A stretch of DNA of 64,000 nucleotides from Hymenopus coronatus. Lineage: Eukaryota; Arthropoda; Insecta; Mantodea; Hymenopodidae. Numbering within the stretch: position 1 is the stretch's first letter; each line of letters opens with the position of its first letter. Position numbers and translations under genes: made by a program. This document shows, piece by piece, positions 1 to 11,149 of the stretch. Below the pieces are notes generated by a model. The model searched no databases. It saw only the letters and a list, made by a program, of their open reading frames with translations, and was not told the origin of the DNA. The stretch covers positions 291,118,236 to 291,182,235 of the forward strand of contig CM060900.1 in NCBI GenBank assembly GCA_030762935.1, read 5' to 3'.

Positions 1-830
1 ATTTTACCATCTGAATAAGAGGGGCAAGTAGCCTTACCAAACTGCTCATGTGCTGTATTTGGATTTTGTGATTTTCCTTGATAAAAACAAACATTTAAAA
101 GATATCAAAGTATTTTATCATTGACTCATCATAACAGAAATTTTGCTGAGAAACAAAAAGATTACTTCATTTGTCTCTTACTCTTTCAATAAAGGGTCTA
201 ATTTTCCACATCCTGTCATTACAGTGCCAAGTATCCAAGAATCTGTTCAAAACGACTCCTTATGGCATTGCATACAAAGTCATGTCTTGCGTCTGAATTT
301 GTATCCTAATATACTTTCTTATTGGGAAAAGAGTTATAACTACTGAGAATAGGGATGCCAAGGAACATCACATTTCTTCACATGCTGTATTAGGACTTGG
401 ACAGCTTTTAAACAGTGGATAATAATTGCTTGACTTATCAACTAGGAATTGTATGAGGTCATCATCAAAAATTAACTCAAAAGACTTCCACAGGCAACTT
501 TTAAACATGTGCGCAAAAATTTGAACCAGAAATAGGTTTCAACTTTGAAATTAGTGCACCATTAACCCTGGTTTTCTGCTTATTTCTGTTTCTATAATCT
601 ATATTTCAGCTTCAGCCCAGAGTTGTCAAACGTTAAGATTATCTGGAATTCTCCCTTCATCTTGATCACCTGAATCTTCATCCATGAGAACTGCTGGATT
701 GGGAGGTGCTATGTAAATTCCATCAGTCTGAAGAACATAGGTTTCTTTAACCCTCTTGCTGCCAAGGCCTTTAAATGGTTTCAACCCTAAAACTGCCACC
801 CATCGATATAGTCTACTCTGCTAAGCCTTG
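1..830 (-). pseudogene. piggyBac-like (PGBD) transposase remnant, N-terminal half
   Basis: I read this as the N-terminal part of a piggyBac transposase-derived gene running leftward off the window. Translation of the minus strand gives an acidic linker around 620-780 containing PNPAVLMDEDSGDQDE, typical of the region before the catalytic core. Further along comes the conserved N-terminal block of the family: VDKSSNYYPLFK near 430-460, LGILILSSYNSFPNKKVYW near 300-350, then SDARHDFVCNA and RFEQILGYL near 230-300. The frame changes several times and stops interrupt it, so it is decayed. The catalytic aspartates would lie beyond position 1. It is distinct from the piggyBac copy at 56.0-58.3 kb (different linker and motifs). 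I saw no terminal repeat on the right side. The family call is from remembered motifs; the exact right boundary is unknown. Confidence 0.7.
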
Positions 831-3780
831 CCTATGCTGACAGCAATGATCTAATCAACACAGTGTTTGAGAGACTGTAAACCTATCTCTGAAACGCGTT
901 TTGGGGAAGACCTTTATACCACAGGAAAATGGAAACCTTCTTTCAAACAGTATGTTTTAAGAGCATTCAGAAGTGTCCTTTGTTATCTGAAGGTCAGTAT
1001 TTCCAACCCTCAGCAATTTGTTTAACTTTGTCCAATAGAGCTCCATGTTTACTGCATAAAATCAAACATGGCAAGTTCTTCCAGGAATGTTTTTCTGCCA
1101 GAGAGCGTTGATAATAATTTGATACATTGAAACGTAGTGATAACGATGTAAATAATGTGACAGTAACAGGGATGATTGTGTACCTAAAACACCTTTGTAG
1201 TCACTACATGCGATAGAAGGTTGTTAAATGTGTATTTATTAAATTGTAAATATATTCTGGCAAGAAAATAACTAGATTTTGACATAATTTTACAGTAATT
1301 GAATACATAAGCTCTCAGTGGTTTCTGAAGAGAAGGCTGAAGATATAATTAATAATTCTACCTCTGAAATTACTGCCAAAGAAGTAGGAAGGCTAGTGTA
1401 CTGTGTGTTATACTGTCAAACGTGTGATTGGTGAGTGCTGTAACTTATATTATTTGAGAATATTTTATTCAGGACGCTCGAGATTTAATTGGAATATCAT
1501 TTTACAGTTTCTTAAAGTATAGAAAGTTTGTTAAACTGCATAAATAACAAGACTGCGGTCTGTTCTTTCCACTGGCAAATCCTGTGGAAATTACGGTGAC
1601 GTCGACTTCCCCTGGTGTAAGTGCAGAGTAGCACATCAACATGAAACTTAACTCCTGCTCACGGGATGTTCTGGAATGATGCAAATGCGCTATGCTGATT
1701 GGCTGCTTCAATTCGAAGATAGGGTGAGGCAGGCTATATTTGGTACTACCTCGCCATGTTGCAAAGCGCTTCCAGAAATGCCTAAAACTATATAACTGGA
1801 TGCAAGGGCTGTCTGTCTGTCTGTCTGATTGGCAGTGATTCTGGCCGACACCTTCGGCGTGGCAACCCCACTCATTCACTCATTGCCAACCCATCTCTCA
1901 AGATAAGACCTACGAGTTACTATCCAGCTCAATCATAGTGATGGTGCCAGTATTTAACTTACAAAGCCCCTCTGTTTGTAAACCAAAAAACTGCACATTG
2001 GAAATATGCACAAGTTTTTCATTATATTGTTATTGCTAAGCCAAGCATCTGTTATTGCTCCACCATCCTACATTCCAACTTAGCTATTACTCTAGCCGTG
2101 ACATTATTGTTGTGAGGCGTTGGCTTTTCAAATCAATTTTATTGAAAAGTATGCCTCTCTATTTTAGTAATGACATATTGGTAGAAGCACCAATATCTGC
2201 AACTTTTATGCCAGAGATATGGTTTCGTTCTCGTTTCTCTCATATATTCCTAATTTGCTGTATGGTAGGTTTCTCTAATTTTTTTTAAGAAAGATATGGC
2301 ATCGATCCCAAACTTTTTTTATTTTGTTTACAGTATGCAAATGTATTATGTGTGTATTTCCTCTCCACCAGCTCACCAGCTTCCCACGAAGTGCATATGA
2401 ATATGGGATAGCTCTTAGTGGATATTTGTATTTTATCCTTTGAGAATCAGGCTGTTCCATCAGGCATGACAATATTGTTACAGTTAGCCTGTTGTTCGTT
2501 TGCTTCATCCCTTCAAAATATGTAATGTTAGGTATTTATCATGACACCGAAGATGAAAATATTCCTATCAAGTCGACTAAGACTAAGCCCGAATGCATTT
2601 CTAATTTTACACTATTCTATGAAAATCACATGGTTGATTCGCAATTGAATAGGAATCTCATGCTCTGAAAATCATCAACTATGTAAATGTGGGAAAACCT
2701 GAAATTTTCAGTGTGTAAGTAAAATATGCGTAATTCATGTGCTGCAATATTCACCGGTAACGCGTTGCAAAGTGTTAAGTTACCACAATTTATTTCCCAT
2801 ATTTGTTCAACCAACTTACGGACACCTTCATCAAATCCAGAGTGCCCATAGCCGCTGACCGGAATGTCCCTTGCAAAGGTCTCCCCATAATGTACCCCTT
2901 ACAAAACACCTCCCACAAAAAACCAACACTAAGTATTTTATTTTTAAAAAAAGAACACCTGAAAAAGCAGCAACTACCCCGAGCGGTTACGAAATCAATT
3001 ACATCTAGACAGGTGAAGATGGAGTATACGGTTTAGGTATATATTTGGTCATGCTAAGTTACTTCTTATAATATTAGATATGTTTTGCTTATAGCTAAAT
3101 AGTAAGCTAAGAATTTCTATTATCTCGCTTTACTGTCTTCAAATACTGTGTTTAGTCCCCATATTGATAATTTAGACTTGTAAACATGCCTGAGGATTAA
3201 TATAATTATATTGAAATGTGAAGATAAGGTAGCCCCTATATAAGTGTATTATGAACATAACAGTACAACAATTAAACAAATATATAAAGCCTACTTGATC
3301 TACAATGAAACTATTTGAGTTTCTATTACATATCTGGTTATCAGTATAGTTACTTTGTCATTCTAATGTCAGGGATAATTAATTAAAACAAATAAAAGAC
3401 TGTGTTTCAATAATACTAATGGTAGCCGTGGTTACAGTAACTGTACTTATCATAGTTTTCATTACAAAGCATAAATGTTTAATGCTTACTGAGAAAAAAA
3501 AGAGGTGATCAAGTATTGATAAAAACTAAATGAATAAGTAGCACAGTAAGTGATTCAATATACATATGCATGCATAAAATTGTATTGCTTAAGGAAGTGG
3601 TATGTAATATAAGTAACCTTTATTAATAAAGATGTATACTCTATCTGAATGACTATGATGAAGTGAAAATATTCCTAGTTATGATAACTCCAATAATAAA
3701 TTATGGGAAGGAAATGTTAGCATAACTTTAACAAAATTTTCTTGCTTCTTTCTTTCTTGGATAACCAGTTAGAGTACCTA
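831..3780. other. Unassigned AT-rich stretch with one GC-richer patch
   Basis: I recognise no gene, RNA or element family here. Open frames are short and give no recognisable protein. The patch at about 1540-1910 is less AT-rich than its surroundings, carries a short CTGT run (about 1809-1828) and holds an open frame of 125 codons on the minus strand whose product I cannot place. The same patch contains promoter-like words (see the findings). The remainder is plain AT-rich intergenic sequence. Confidence 0.5.
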
Positions 3781-4620
3781 CAGATTTGAAACAAAATAAA
3801 AAGATAAGATGATGATGATGATGACAATCACGACATAAAATCTTTAATTGTTAAGTCATTTCTTTACAAAATATTGTTACTCAGCTGGAGAATAAAGGTA
3901 TTAAAGTCAATGTCCTTGGGGAGGGGGATGGTGTGGTGGTGGTGGCAGTGGTGGAGCTCTTGATTTGTCATCCTTTGCTTGTGGGCTTCCCAGTAATATT
4001 CAGTAATCTTGAATGGTGTCTCAACTAATTTTTGAAGATCGGTGCAGAGAGCCAGACGGTCCTTGTTCATTACTGTACTTATGTTTTTGCAAATTATTCA
4101 GTGTGGAGAGGCTAGTAATTTAATTTTATATAGATGTGCCACCAGGCAATCATGGCCAGTTTCAAGTCGAAATGATATAACTGCAATAGATCAGGGAGTG
4201 TTTGGTACTATATTTGGGTTTAGTAACGTCTTCCGTATTTCTGTTTTGCATTGTTTTTTGTTTTGTTCTGCTATATGGGACTTTATTTTCATCTTGGTGT
4301 ACAGTTGTACTGATTTATAAGACAGGAATTAAGCTTATGTTGTTGGACAGGTGTGCCTTTTTTTGCAAGCATATCAGCTTTGTCATTACCTTCCAGACCA
4401 CAGTGCACTGGAATCCATTATAGAACAACACTTTTGTTTAAATTTTTCAACACCTTGGTATGTTTCTTGGCTTCTATTACCCTTGATCTTGTACTGTCTG
4501 GTTGTGTGTTAATGCTACAATGGAATGAGGGTGGAATGCCTTCTGTTAATGGAGTGTACAAATATCTATAAGTTAAATTCAAATGTTCTGTTTCCTAAAT
4601 TTAATAATTTGACTGTTTAT
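3780..4620 (-). pseudogene. LINE remnant: RNase H end and C-terminal region
   Basis: The minus strand encodes the 3' end of a non-LTR retrotransposon polyprotein. Near 4370-4440 it reads WIPVHCGLEGNDKADMLAKK, the last RNase H block of LINE polyproteins that keep this domain (GNxxAD with the final catalytic Asp). Near 4100-4190 it reads SFRLETGHDCLVAHLYKI, the conserved post-RNase H motif, and then a C-terminal Cys/His-poor tail through 4070-3864 (an open frame including ETPFKITEYYW). An ATC-type trinucleotide run at about 3808-3824 (seen as ATG on the plus strand) would fit a LINE 3' tail. Stops and one or two frameshifts break it. Its 5' part is missing: the gypsy LTR starts at 4633, so either the LINE was 5'-truncated there or the gypsy element interrupted it. 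The open frame 3864-4070 could be mistaken for a host exon; context says LINE. Confidence 0.7.
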
Positions 4621-4632
4621 CAGGTATATTAT

Positions 4633-5071
4633 TGTAACCATGCCTCCTTAGCAACAGATGGCCACACTTGTGTGACCAGCTTGTTTTGAAAGACATAGCT
4701 GGCTGCTGCATTCATCTGTGGCTTCCTTTCATTAACTAATGCATTGTTAAAGCCGTGTAAGTGAACACGTGAGCAGTCGGTGACCATTTAACATCAAAGC
4801 TCTGATTATTGCATCTGTGTGAGGGTTTGCAACATATGCACTGCATATGCAACAATAAGCACTGCTTTTAGAAGTTTCTCATCACATTATGAAGAGGTAT
4901 AAAAAGGGGGCAACTCGGCCCAAACAGTTTAATTTTTGATAGGAAATTCTGACCATGCAGTCATAGCTATATGGAGCATCAAAAGAAAGTGGTACAGTAA
5001 CATTCTTTTGAAAGTAACAATAAAGATTTTGTTATAATCATTTTTGAAGCTATAAAGAGCTATTGGTTATA
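4633..5071 (+). repeat. 5' LTR of gypsy element A
   Basis: Begins TGTAACCATGCCT and ends GGTTATA, against TGTTACTATACCT and GGTTACA in the 3' copy. Shared landmarks are CAGCTTGTTTTGAAAG near the start, the AACAATAAGCA/GACAATAAGCA word, a TATA-like promoter box (TATAAAAA, 4898-4905) followed by a shared GGCCCAAACAGTTTA-type block, and a polyadenylation signal AATAAA at 5019-5024. Together these give the usual U3-R-U5 layout. Confidence 0.88.
4898..4905 (+). promoter_or_regulatory. TATA box in the 5' LTR
   Basis: TATAAAAA followed by a G-run lies about 265 bp into the LTR. The 3' LTR has TACAAAAA at the matching place (about 9767), so the box has decayed there. This would be the retrotransposon's own RNA polymerase II promoter; no host function is implied. 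Confidence 0.6.
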
Positions 5072-6140
5072 CTAATGTCAGCAGTGGTATTTAATGCCAA
5101 GATTAGATAGATGATGAAAACATTATTAGCTGAAATTATTAGGGCCACGAAAACCGGAATGGAGGAAATGAAGACTGAGATGAAATTTGAAATGGACGAA
5201 ATGAAAACCAGAATAGATGAAATGATATTGGGAATGGAGAAGATGACTGAAGAGAATATGGAATCTGGCATGAAAAACATGGAGGAGAAAATGGAATCCA
5301 AAATGGTGAAGATTAGAATCTAGATAATGACTGTGATTTGCAGAAGATAAAGACAGAGATATGGAACAAAATTGATGAACAACTGGCCAGCATGAAAAAG
5401 GGGCCTGGAACAACTTCAGGAAAAGATGGAAGAACTTGGTGGAATGGTCAAAGACATAACCAGTGTCTGGAAAATGTTGGCGAATGGCTTAATGTCCTGA
5501 AGGGAGGAATTGATGAAAGTGCCAAAGAAATGGACATGATGACGCAATAAGGTGCTAGATAGAAGGCTGAAAGACTTGAAAGTCGAGGTAACAGGATATG
5601 AAACAACATACACATGCGTTAAGCCACCCAAGTTTGCCAGAGCATCCACCTTCAAATCTGCTGCTGAAGATTCACCACCATCACCACCCACAACCAATGG
5701 ACATCAGAATAGGCTGTTACAAAACTGATTGCATGCATCCAAGGACGGGCAGCAGAGGTACTGAATGTGATCCAGACTCTGCAGTGTCTGGAGATATCTG
5801 GGATGCCCTCGAGACCTTTAGGGAACCATTGTTTGGCTGCAGCCTACCAAAGACAGCTTATATCAACAGCCAGGGGACACAAGTAGGCACTTTCCCTGGG
5901 GATTGAACAGCTGATGAACAAAGCCCTGATGAACTTACCACTTAGGAATGTGTACCAGGAAACTGGACAATGGAGTGCATGACAAAGAAATATGATGGCT
6001 CCTGATGCTCCGTGACTACAAAACAATTCACGAGGCATTAACAGCAACACTAAGGATGGAGGCAGCCAACATAACAGCTATGTCATTCTGGAAGACAAGG
6101 AGTATTCGCTATGATACAGAGAGTCAAGACAACCCAGAGA
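5072..6140 (+). pseudogene. gag of gypsy element A
   Basis: Starting at the ATG at 5111 the frame gives MMKTLLAEII and then a long charged helix made of short repeats such as MEEMKTEMKFEMDEMK, i.e. a coiled coil, ending at a stop at 5321-5323 and resuming in other frames through 5338-5550. Downstream (about 5740-6120) frame-shifted pieces match a retrotransposon gag core: a segment around GNHCLAAAYQRQL and then an acidic stretch leading to LMNKALMNLP, where intact relatives carry helices of the capsid-like fold. I see no CCHC zinc knuckle. Gag would assemble the retrotransposon particle; this copy cannot, because it is interrupted repeatedly. The same gag type recurs at 13.09, 39.97 and 63.2 kb, which helped define it. 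Confidence 0.75.
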
Positions 6141-6289
6141 CAATAATGGCCTTTCTTTGGTAGAGTTTAGGCATCCGTGTCAACTAGTGAGGGACGGTTC
6201 CCACCAAGCCGATGATCAGGGGGATAATGAGTACGGACTGGCATGACCAGGGACACATAGGGACAGTCTTCATTAACCCCTTGAGTGAT

Positions 6290-6680
6290 GCTACATGCTA
6301 CCTCATTGTAGACAACTGGGTACACGGGAACTTCTGCTAGTTACTAATAGACGTAGGTGCAGCCTTTACTGTAATCACACCTGGCATAGCAACGGGCTTG
6401 TCGACACAAACATCCAATCAGCCTTAACAACTAGTGATAGCATCAAGCAATTTCTTACCTGTGGAGGAGGCAGCCCTGCTGGTGTTGACATTGGGACAGA
6501 GCACTGTGAGCATGTGGGTATGTGTTAGAGTGGCCAAGAATGTGATGCTAGGTCTGGATGTCCTCAGGAACCATGAAGCGATGGCCGAGTCTGCCGGAAG
6601 ATCTTGCGACTCGGTTAAGATGAGGTGTTTCTCTGGAGTCTCCACAAATATGAGGGAATCTGCAGATTGATACTGAGTGA
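6290..6680 (+). pseudogene. Retroviral-type aspartic protease domain, gypsy element A
   Basis: The frame reads LLLIDVGAAFTVITPG near 6335-6385. This is the flap-plus-active-site segment of retroviral-type aspartic proteases, in which the catalytic triplet should be Asp-Thr-Gly; here Thr is replaced by Val. The C-terminal block VAKNVMLGLDVLRNHEA follows at about 6530-6580, in a different frame, matching the conserved hydrophobic-GLDVL end of the domain. The domain would process Gag-Pol. Frameshifts and the altered triplet make it inactive. Element B (41.3 kb) keeps the ordinary VDTGAA at the same place. Confidence 0.75.
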
Positions 6681-7119
6681 TGATGTAGTTGTGCCTGAAA
6701 GAAGTGAGGGTGCTGAAGGTACACCTGGAGGGCCACAGTAGTCAAGAAACCACACATTGGCCTGGAAAACATCATGGAACGAATTATGCATTGTCCGGTT
6801 ATTGTTGTCTTTTAGGGAAGAAGTGACCATGAAGCTCCTCCAACCAGGACATACAAGCTGGGATGGAGTTAGTAAACATGTGAACCAACAGCAAGTCATT
6901 GCCGATCTAACCAGTCAGTATTGTCACAGGATCTGGGGCTCCAGCTGAAAGACTTGCTAAAATGTGCAGCCGACCATCTGACTGCTTCAAAACTGGTAAG
7001 GGTCCAGCTACTACTTAAGTAATATCAGTCTGACTTCAGGCAAGGAAACAGTGAATACTCCATAACATGGACTCCTGAGATGCACAACCTATAAGGGAAC
7101 CACCAAAATGTGTTTCTCT

Positions 7120-7900
7120 GGCAAAATAGGTGAAGGTATGGGACATGATGGAGGACATAAGAGCTAAGGGAATCACTGAAGAGTTTGACAACCCTTGGTG
7201 CTTTCCTGTAGTCTTGGTGAAGAGGAGCAATAAGCTACACTTCTGCATGAACTATAAGAAGCTGAATGCCGTCACCAGAAAGGACTATTTCACTTCATAC
7301 AGGATTGAGACACCCTGGACACACTTGCTGGTGCCTAGTGGTTCTGGACTATGGACTTGAAATCAAGATACTGGCAGGTGGCCTTAGATCCTACAAAGAG
7401 AAGACTGCATTTTTGACAGGCCAAGGGATTTGGGAATCTATGGTTATACACTTTGGCCTCTGCAACGTAACAGCCAGCTTTGAGTGCCTCTTCGAACTAG
7501 TGAAGAGAGAATTGACTTATGATGCCTGCCTGCTCTATCTGGATGACACCGTCATAGGCAACAATGTCCAAAACCAACTCGAGAGCCTAACCAGGATATT
7601 GGAAACACTGCAAGCAACTAAACTGAAGCTGAATGCAAAGAAGTGACAACTCTTCTGCAAGCAGGTGAACTATTTGGACCACATAGTCTCACCATCTGAG
7701 GTGGGCATGGACCCAGATAAGCCTTGGACAGTGAAAGACTGGCCTCACCCAAAAGACAAATGAGAGCTGCAAACTGTCCTGGGCCTATGCAGCTACTAAC
7801 GCTGGTTCATTAGAAGTTTCTCCAGCATTGTAAAATCCCTCACTCATCTGAAAGAAGATCACCTACTTTACATGTGGTAAAAAGAGGCAGAGGTTGCATT
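7120..7900 (+). pseudogene. Ty3/gypsy reverse transcriptase, element A
   Basis: The order of motifs is clear despite frameshifts. An N-terminal block reads RAKGITEEFDNPWCFPVVLV at 7171-7230, then LHFCMNYKKLNAVTRKD (7231-7281), the typical first block. Motif A appears as MDLKSRYWQVAL near 7352-7388. The polymerase centre reads LLYLDDTVIGN near 7531-7563, so the YxDD box is intact. The thumb/connection follows: LKLNAKK (7621-7646), a stop, then FCKQVNYLDHIVS and VLGLCSY near 7660-7800. The domain copies element RNA into DNA. At least three in-frame stops and several frameshifts mean it is not functional. Confidence 0.88.
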
Positions 7901-7939
7901 CCAGGTGCTTAAGTCACCACTCTTCGGTGTACCTATTTT

Positions 7940-8380
7940 AGGATTTCTGCAACCTGGAGGTGAATTTATGTGAAAACCGAAGTCAGCAGCCCCAGTATTC
8001 ATTCTATCCCAGGTCCACCGTTGCCAGGAATGGGTAATAACCTGCTACAGCAAGATACTCTCCAAGGTAGAAAAGAACTACTGCACTACCTGACGAGAGA
8101 TCCAGGTAGTGTTAAAGGCGCTGAAGCATTTCCTCCAATATCTGTATGATCAGCTATTCCATCTGAAGACTTGACCATTCCACCTTCACCTGGCTGTGGA
8201 GCTCCAATAACCTGGAGGGCCAGAAAGCCCATTGTGTGCAGAGGCTCCAAGAGTACAACCTCACACAAGAACCCCAAAAGCAAGGAGCCACTGCAATGCA
8301 GATCCTATGTCACAACGATCCTGTCTGAAAGTGTGTGGTCACTACACCAAGGTTGAAGAGAAAGAGCTTGCTGCACCTGT
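7940..8380 (+). pseudogene. RNase H domain, gypsy element A
   Basis: Broken frames give WVITCYSKILSKVEKNYC near 8035-8085, the usual AxxSRxLxxxExNYxxxxxE block, then KALKHFLQYLYDQLFHLKT near 8115-8170 and further pieces to about 8350 (KVCGHYTKVEEKE, the linker that precedes integrase in this family). The domain would remove the RNA strand during reverse transcription. Stops at several points rule out function. Assigned mainly by position between reverse transcriptase and integrase and by the E-NYC motif. Confidence 0.75.
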
Positions 8381-8419
8381 CCATGTCATTTTGGCAGTGC
8401 CTCCAGCTGGATGGGAGAG

Positions 8420-9490
8420 TTTAGTCATGACAAGGGAGCAATTGGCGAATGCCAACTTGGGGCCCTCTGAGATAAGTGGAGGCTGGGAAGACATCACATC
8501 CCAGAGCAGTTGTTAAAGTCCTACTGGACCCATGGGAATCATTGAAGACAAGGGAAGGTGTATTGTTTAAAGTATGCAGAGACTTTGGGAGGATATTTGG
8601 GATCCACTCGAACCATCGACAAGCTTTGATAATGGCACTACTGGTTGAGACTATGAGCAGATGCTGAGAGGTGGTGGTGCTGCCAATTTCATGTGTGTGT
8701 GGCAAGTCATAACCTACACACCAGGAGCTGGGATCAATTGCAGCAGTATAGCATGGGAGCATGTTTCAAATGCATAGATACTGATGTAGCTGGCCCATTA
8801 CTTAAGTCAGACAGAGGCAACAGATATCTGTTGGTTGTCATGGATTACTTCACCATGTGGCCGAGGTGTACACCATCCCTAACCAGGGGGCCAAGACTAT
8901 TGCAAATTGCCTCATAGAAGAACTGTTTTGTTGCTATGGAGTACTGCTGAAGCTACACAGTGATGATGGCATTAACTTTGAGTCCAACCTAATGAGAGAA
9001 GCACTGGAGCAACTTGGAGTGCACAAGATGTGCATAATACCTCTCCACCCACAATCAGGCAGCATGGTTAAGCGTTACATCAAGACCCTAAAAGAAAACT
9101 TGAGGAAGGATGACCAATCATCAGAGAGACTGGGATGTGAGGGTACTACATTTCTTGCTGTCTTACCCCTAATCCCATGACACCATAGGATTGACACCAG
9201 CCAGCTTGATCTTTAATAGGAAGCTGCACCTACCATGTGACCTGATGTTTGGCAGTCCTCTTGGGGCGAAACAGCCAGCAATCAACTTTGTCTTTGTGGA
9301 GAATCTCTGAGACTACTCCACAAAATGCATCAACACATCCAAGTAGTGAGTGACTGGATGAAGACCTGTTACGACCAGCAGGCCAAGAGCCTAAGCTTCC
9401 AGCAGTGTGATCTGGTGTGGCTGCATCATTCTACCAAGAACAAGGGATGCTGCTAGCTCACTATGATAGTGCCAGTCAGGATGGTGAGCC
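8420..9490 (+). pseudogene. Integrase, gypsy element A
   Basis: The N-terminal linker reads LLDPWESLKTREGVLFKV (8519-8572). The zinc-binding HHCC part at 8580-8710 is badly eroded. The catalytic core is recognisable: RYLLVVMDYFTMWP at 8821-8862 (first Asp), HSDDGINFES at 8956-8985 (second Asp), and LHPQSGSMVKRYIKTLKENL at about 9046-9100, where the family has Glu but this copy has Lys in VKR. So the third catalytic residue is lost as well as the frame. A C-terminal piece MKTCYDQQAKSLSFQQCDLVW lies near 9358-9420, after which the C-terminal barrel is shortened before the purine tract at 9493. Confidence 0.85.
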
Positions 9491-9492
9491 CT

Positions 9493-9504
9493 AAGGAGGG
9501 AGCA
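9493..9504 (+). other. Polypurine tract of gypsy element A
   Basis: AAGGAGGGAGCA immediately upstream of the 3' LTR start (TGTTACT at 9506). The same word AGGAGGGAGCA precedes the 3' LTR of element B at about 42032-42042, which supports it as the plus-strand primer. Confidence 0.75.
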
Positions 9505-9505
9505 G

Positions 9506-9947
9506 TGTTACTATACCTTGTCAAGTTATAATCGCTGCACTGTGAGGGCAGCTTGTTTTGAAAGTCAGGGTGGATTGTTACTCTGCACCAGTGGCTTCAT
9601 TAGATAATGCACGGTTACACCTAAGAGTGAACACATGTACAGTTGGCAAGCATGTTACATCAAATCTTTGACTGTCACACCTGTGTATGAATTTGACACC
9701 TGCTGCAGTTTGAGCATGTGACAATAAGCATTATTTTTGGAATTTTTATGCTTTGTAATCAACAGGTACAAAAAGGGTGTAACTTGGCCCAGACAATTTA
9801 GCTTTGATGGGCAGTTCAGAGCATGTCATCGTAGATGCAACCACAGTGAGTGTTGAAAGAAAACTGCACAGAAGAATTGTTATGAAAAATATGGAATACA
9901 GACTTTGATGTTATCACTTTTGAAGCAATAAAAAGCTTTTGGTTACA
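9506..9947 (+). repeat. 3' LTR of gypsy element A
   Basis: Aligns with the 5' LTR along its length with small indels. It keeps CAGCTTGTTTTGAAAG (9549-9564), AGTGAACACATGTA, the CACACCTGTGT word, a decayed TATA box near 9767, AATAAA at 9927-9932 and the terminal GGTTACA. Confidence 0.88.
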
Positions 9948-9954
9948 GTAGCAA

Positions 9955-10950
9955 AAATGTCATCCAAATACCTATGTCAAACTTTGCACATGTGAGGAAA
10001 GGAGGTGGTCAATTGGGTTTCCAAGTTACTCATGGAAAAAAGTCAGCAAGGAGTGGATCACCCTTGTATAAGCCTGAAGTCTGCTAATGGTACCTGGCAT
10101 TGAAAGTGGAACTATTCTATGCTGTGAAAAGTTCTGCAAGATTCATAAGGCCATCTATTTCATTTTGTAGTTCAGTTGTTCAAGTTGTACTTGTGAACTA
10201 TTTTTAAGTGTGTATAAGAGTTCAGCTATTGGGATACTTGAGAAAAGAGCTAGGACATCAAAGTATACAAATTTATCTTCTGCTTTCAGTTCTGTGTTTT
10301 CTATTTTCCTAAGTCTTGGGAATTCCTGATGCTTAAACTGTTGTACTTTAGTAGTGAAGTTAGTATATGTGTAAAAAAATTCACCAAATTATACGTAGGT
10401 GCATCAGTAATGTTCATTATGGGTCTCATTTGTTTGCCTGGTTTATGGATTTTTGGTAGTCCATATAATCTTGGTAAGGATGGATGGTTTGTTTAGATTT
10501 TAGATTTTTCTTTCTTAGTTATCATTTTAACTTCATTCAAATTATTATTGAAGTCTTTTATTTGAGAATTTAGTGGATCTGATCTTATCTCTATGTACAT
10601 TTTAACCCTATTATTGTAATCCTCTGTGCCCAGAATAACTAATTTGCCACCTTTATCCACTTTAGTGTATATAACTGGTTTACATTTTAGCACTTTGATG
10701 ACTCGTTTCTCTGAGAAATTATTGTATTTTTTGACTTGTATGTCTTAGAGGACAGTACTAAATGCTTTTTATTGCTGTTATAGTGCTTGGATCTAATGGT
10801 TTTGGAAATATCCACTTCAAACTCATTGGACTAAATCAATATCTAAATAAGGGATAGCAACTCCTCCACCTTGAGAAGACCAAACAAGTTTTTGACCTTT
10901 ATTAAGTATTGTTAGTTCTGCTTTGTTGAAAGTGAGTTTGGTTTTGTTGT
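9955..10950 (-). pseudogene. Penelope-like element reverse transcriptase remnant
   Basis: Read on the minus strand from 10950 downward. The N-terminal block contains VIYTKVDKGGKLVILGTEDY (10676-10617), the (A)DKG-xx-V-xxxxxDY signature of Penelope-like reverse transcriptases. Then frame-shifted pieces match PRLYGLPKIHKP (near 10465-10420), the family core DKFVYFDVLALFSSIPI (about 10288-10225, motif A with its catalytic Asp), and QTSGLYKGDPLLADFF (about 10080-10030, motif B). The YADD box and any GIY-YIG nuclease would lie further left, where gypsy element A now stands, and I do not find them on its other side. The remnant is therefore truncated as well as frameshifted. Penelope elements are a separate retroelement class that combines this reverse transcriptase with an endonuclease in intact copies. 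Confidence 0.75.
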
Positions 10951-11149
10951 TATAAAATTAACTATAGTAGACAGGAAAATAATACAAATGGAGACATATA
11001 AACACTATGCAAAATTACAACATTTAGATTTGAAACTGAATTCTCTCTACATCAAACTATCATCAATCCTTGGTTTTCCAATGTGACAAATTCCTAGTGA
11101 TGACTTATAAAATAGGGGTAAAAACATTAACTCTTCAAAAGCAACAGAA

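Larger units (their letters stand above)
4633..9947 (+). mobile_element. Ty3/gypsy LTR retrotransposon, complete length but decayed (element A)
   Basis: Two related LTRs of about 440 bp (4633-5071 and 9506-9947) bound an interior with gag, protease, reverse transcriptase, RNase H and integrase in the Ty3/gypsy order. A purine tract (AAGGAGGGAGCA, 9493-9504) sits just before the 3' LTR, as expected of a polypurine tract. The coding region is broken by many stops and frameshifts, and the LTRs differ from each other at many positions, so the insertion is old. I do not see a clear 5-bp target duplication (ATTAT on the left, GTAGC on the right). Fragments of related elements occur at 13.0, 35.6, 39.6, 47.9 and 62.3 kb. 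Confidence 0.9.

Noticed and set aside
1502..1879. 125-codon minus-strand open frame as a gene
   Set aside because: No recognisable motif, includes a CTGT repeat, and no supporting splice or neighbouring exon; left as unassigned.
3864..4070. Possible terminal exon of a host gene on the minus strand
   Set aside because: It continues directly from LINE RNase H and the GHDCLVAHL-type motif just upstream, in the right order for a LINE C-terminus.
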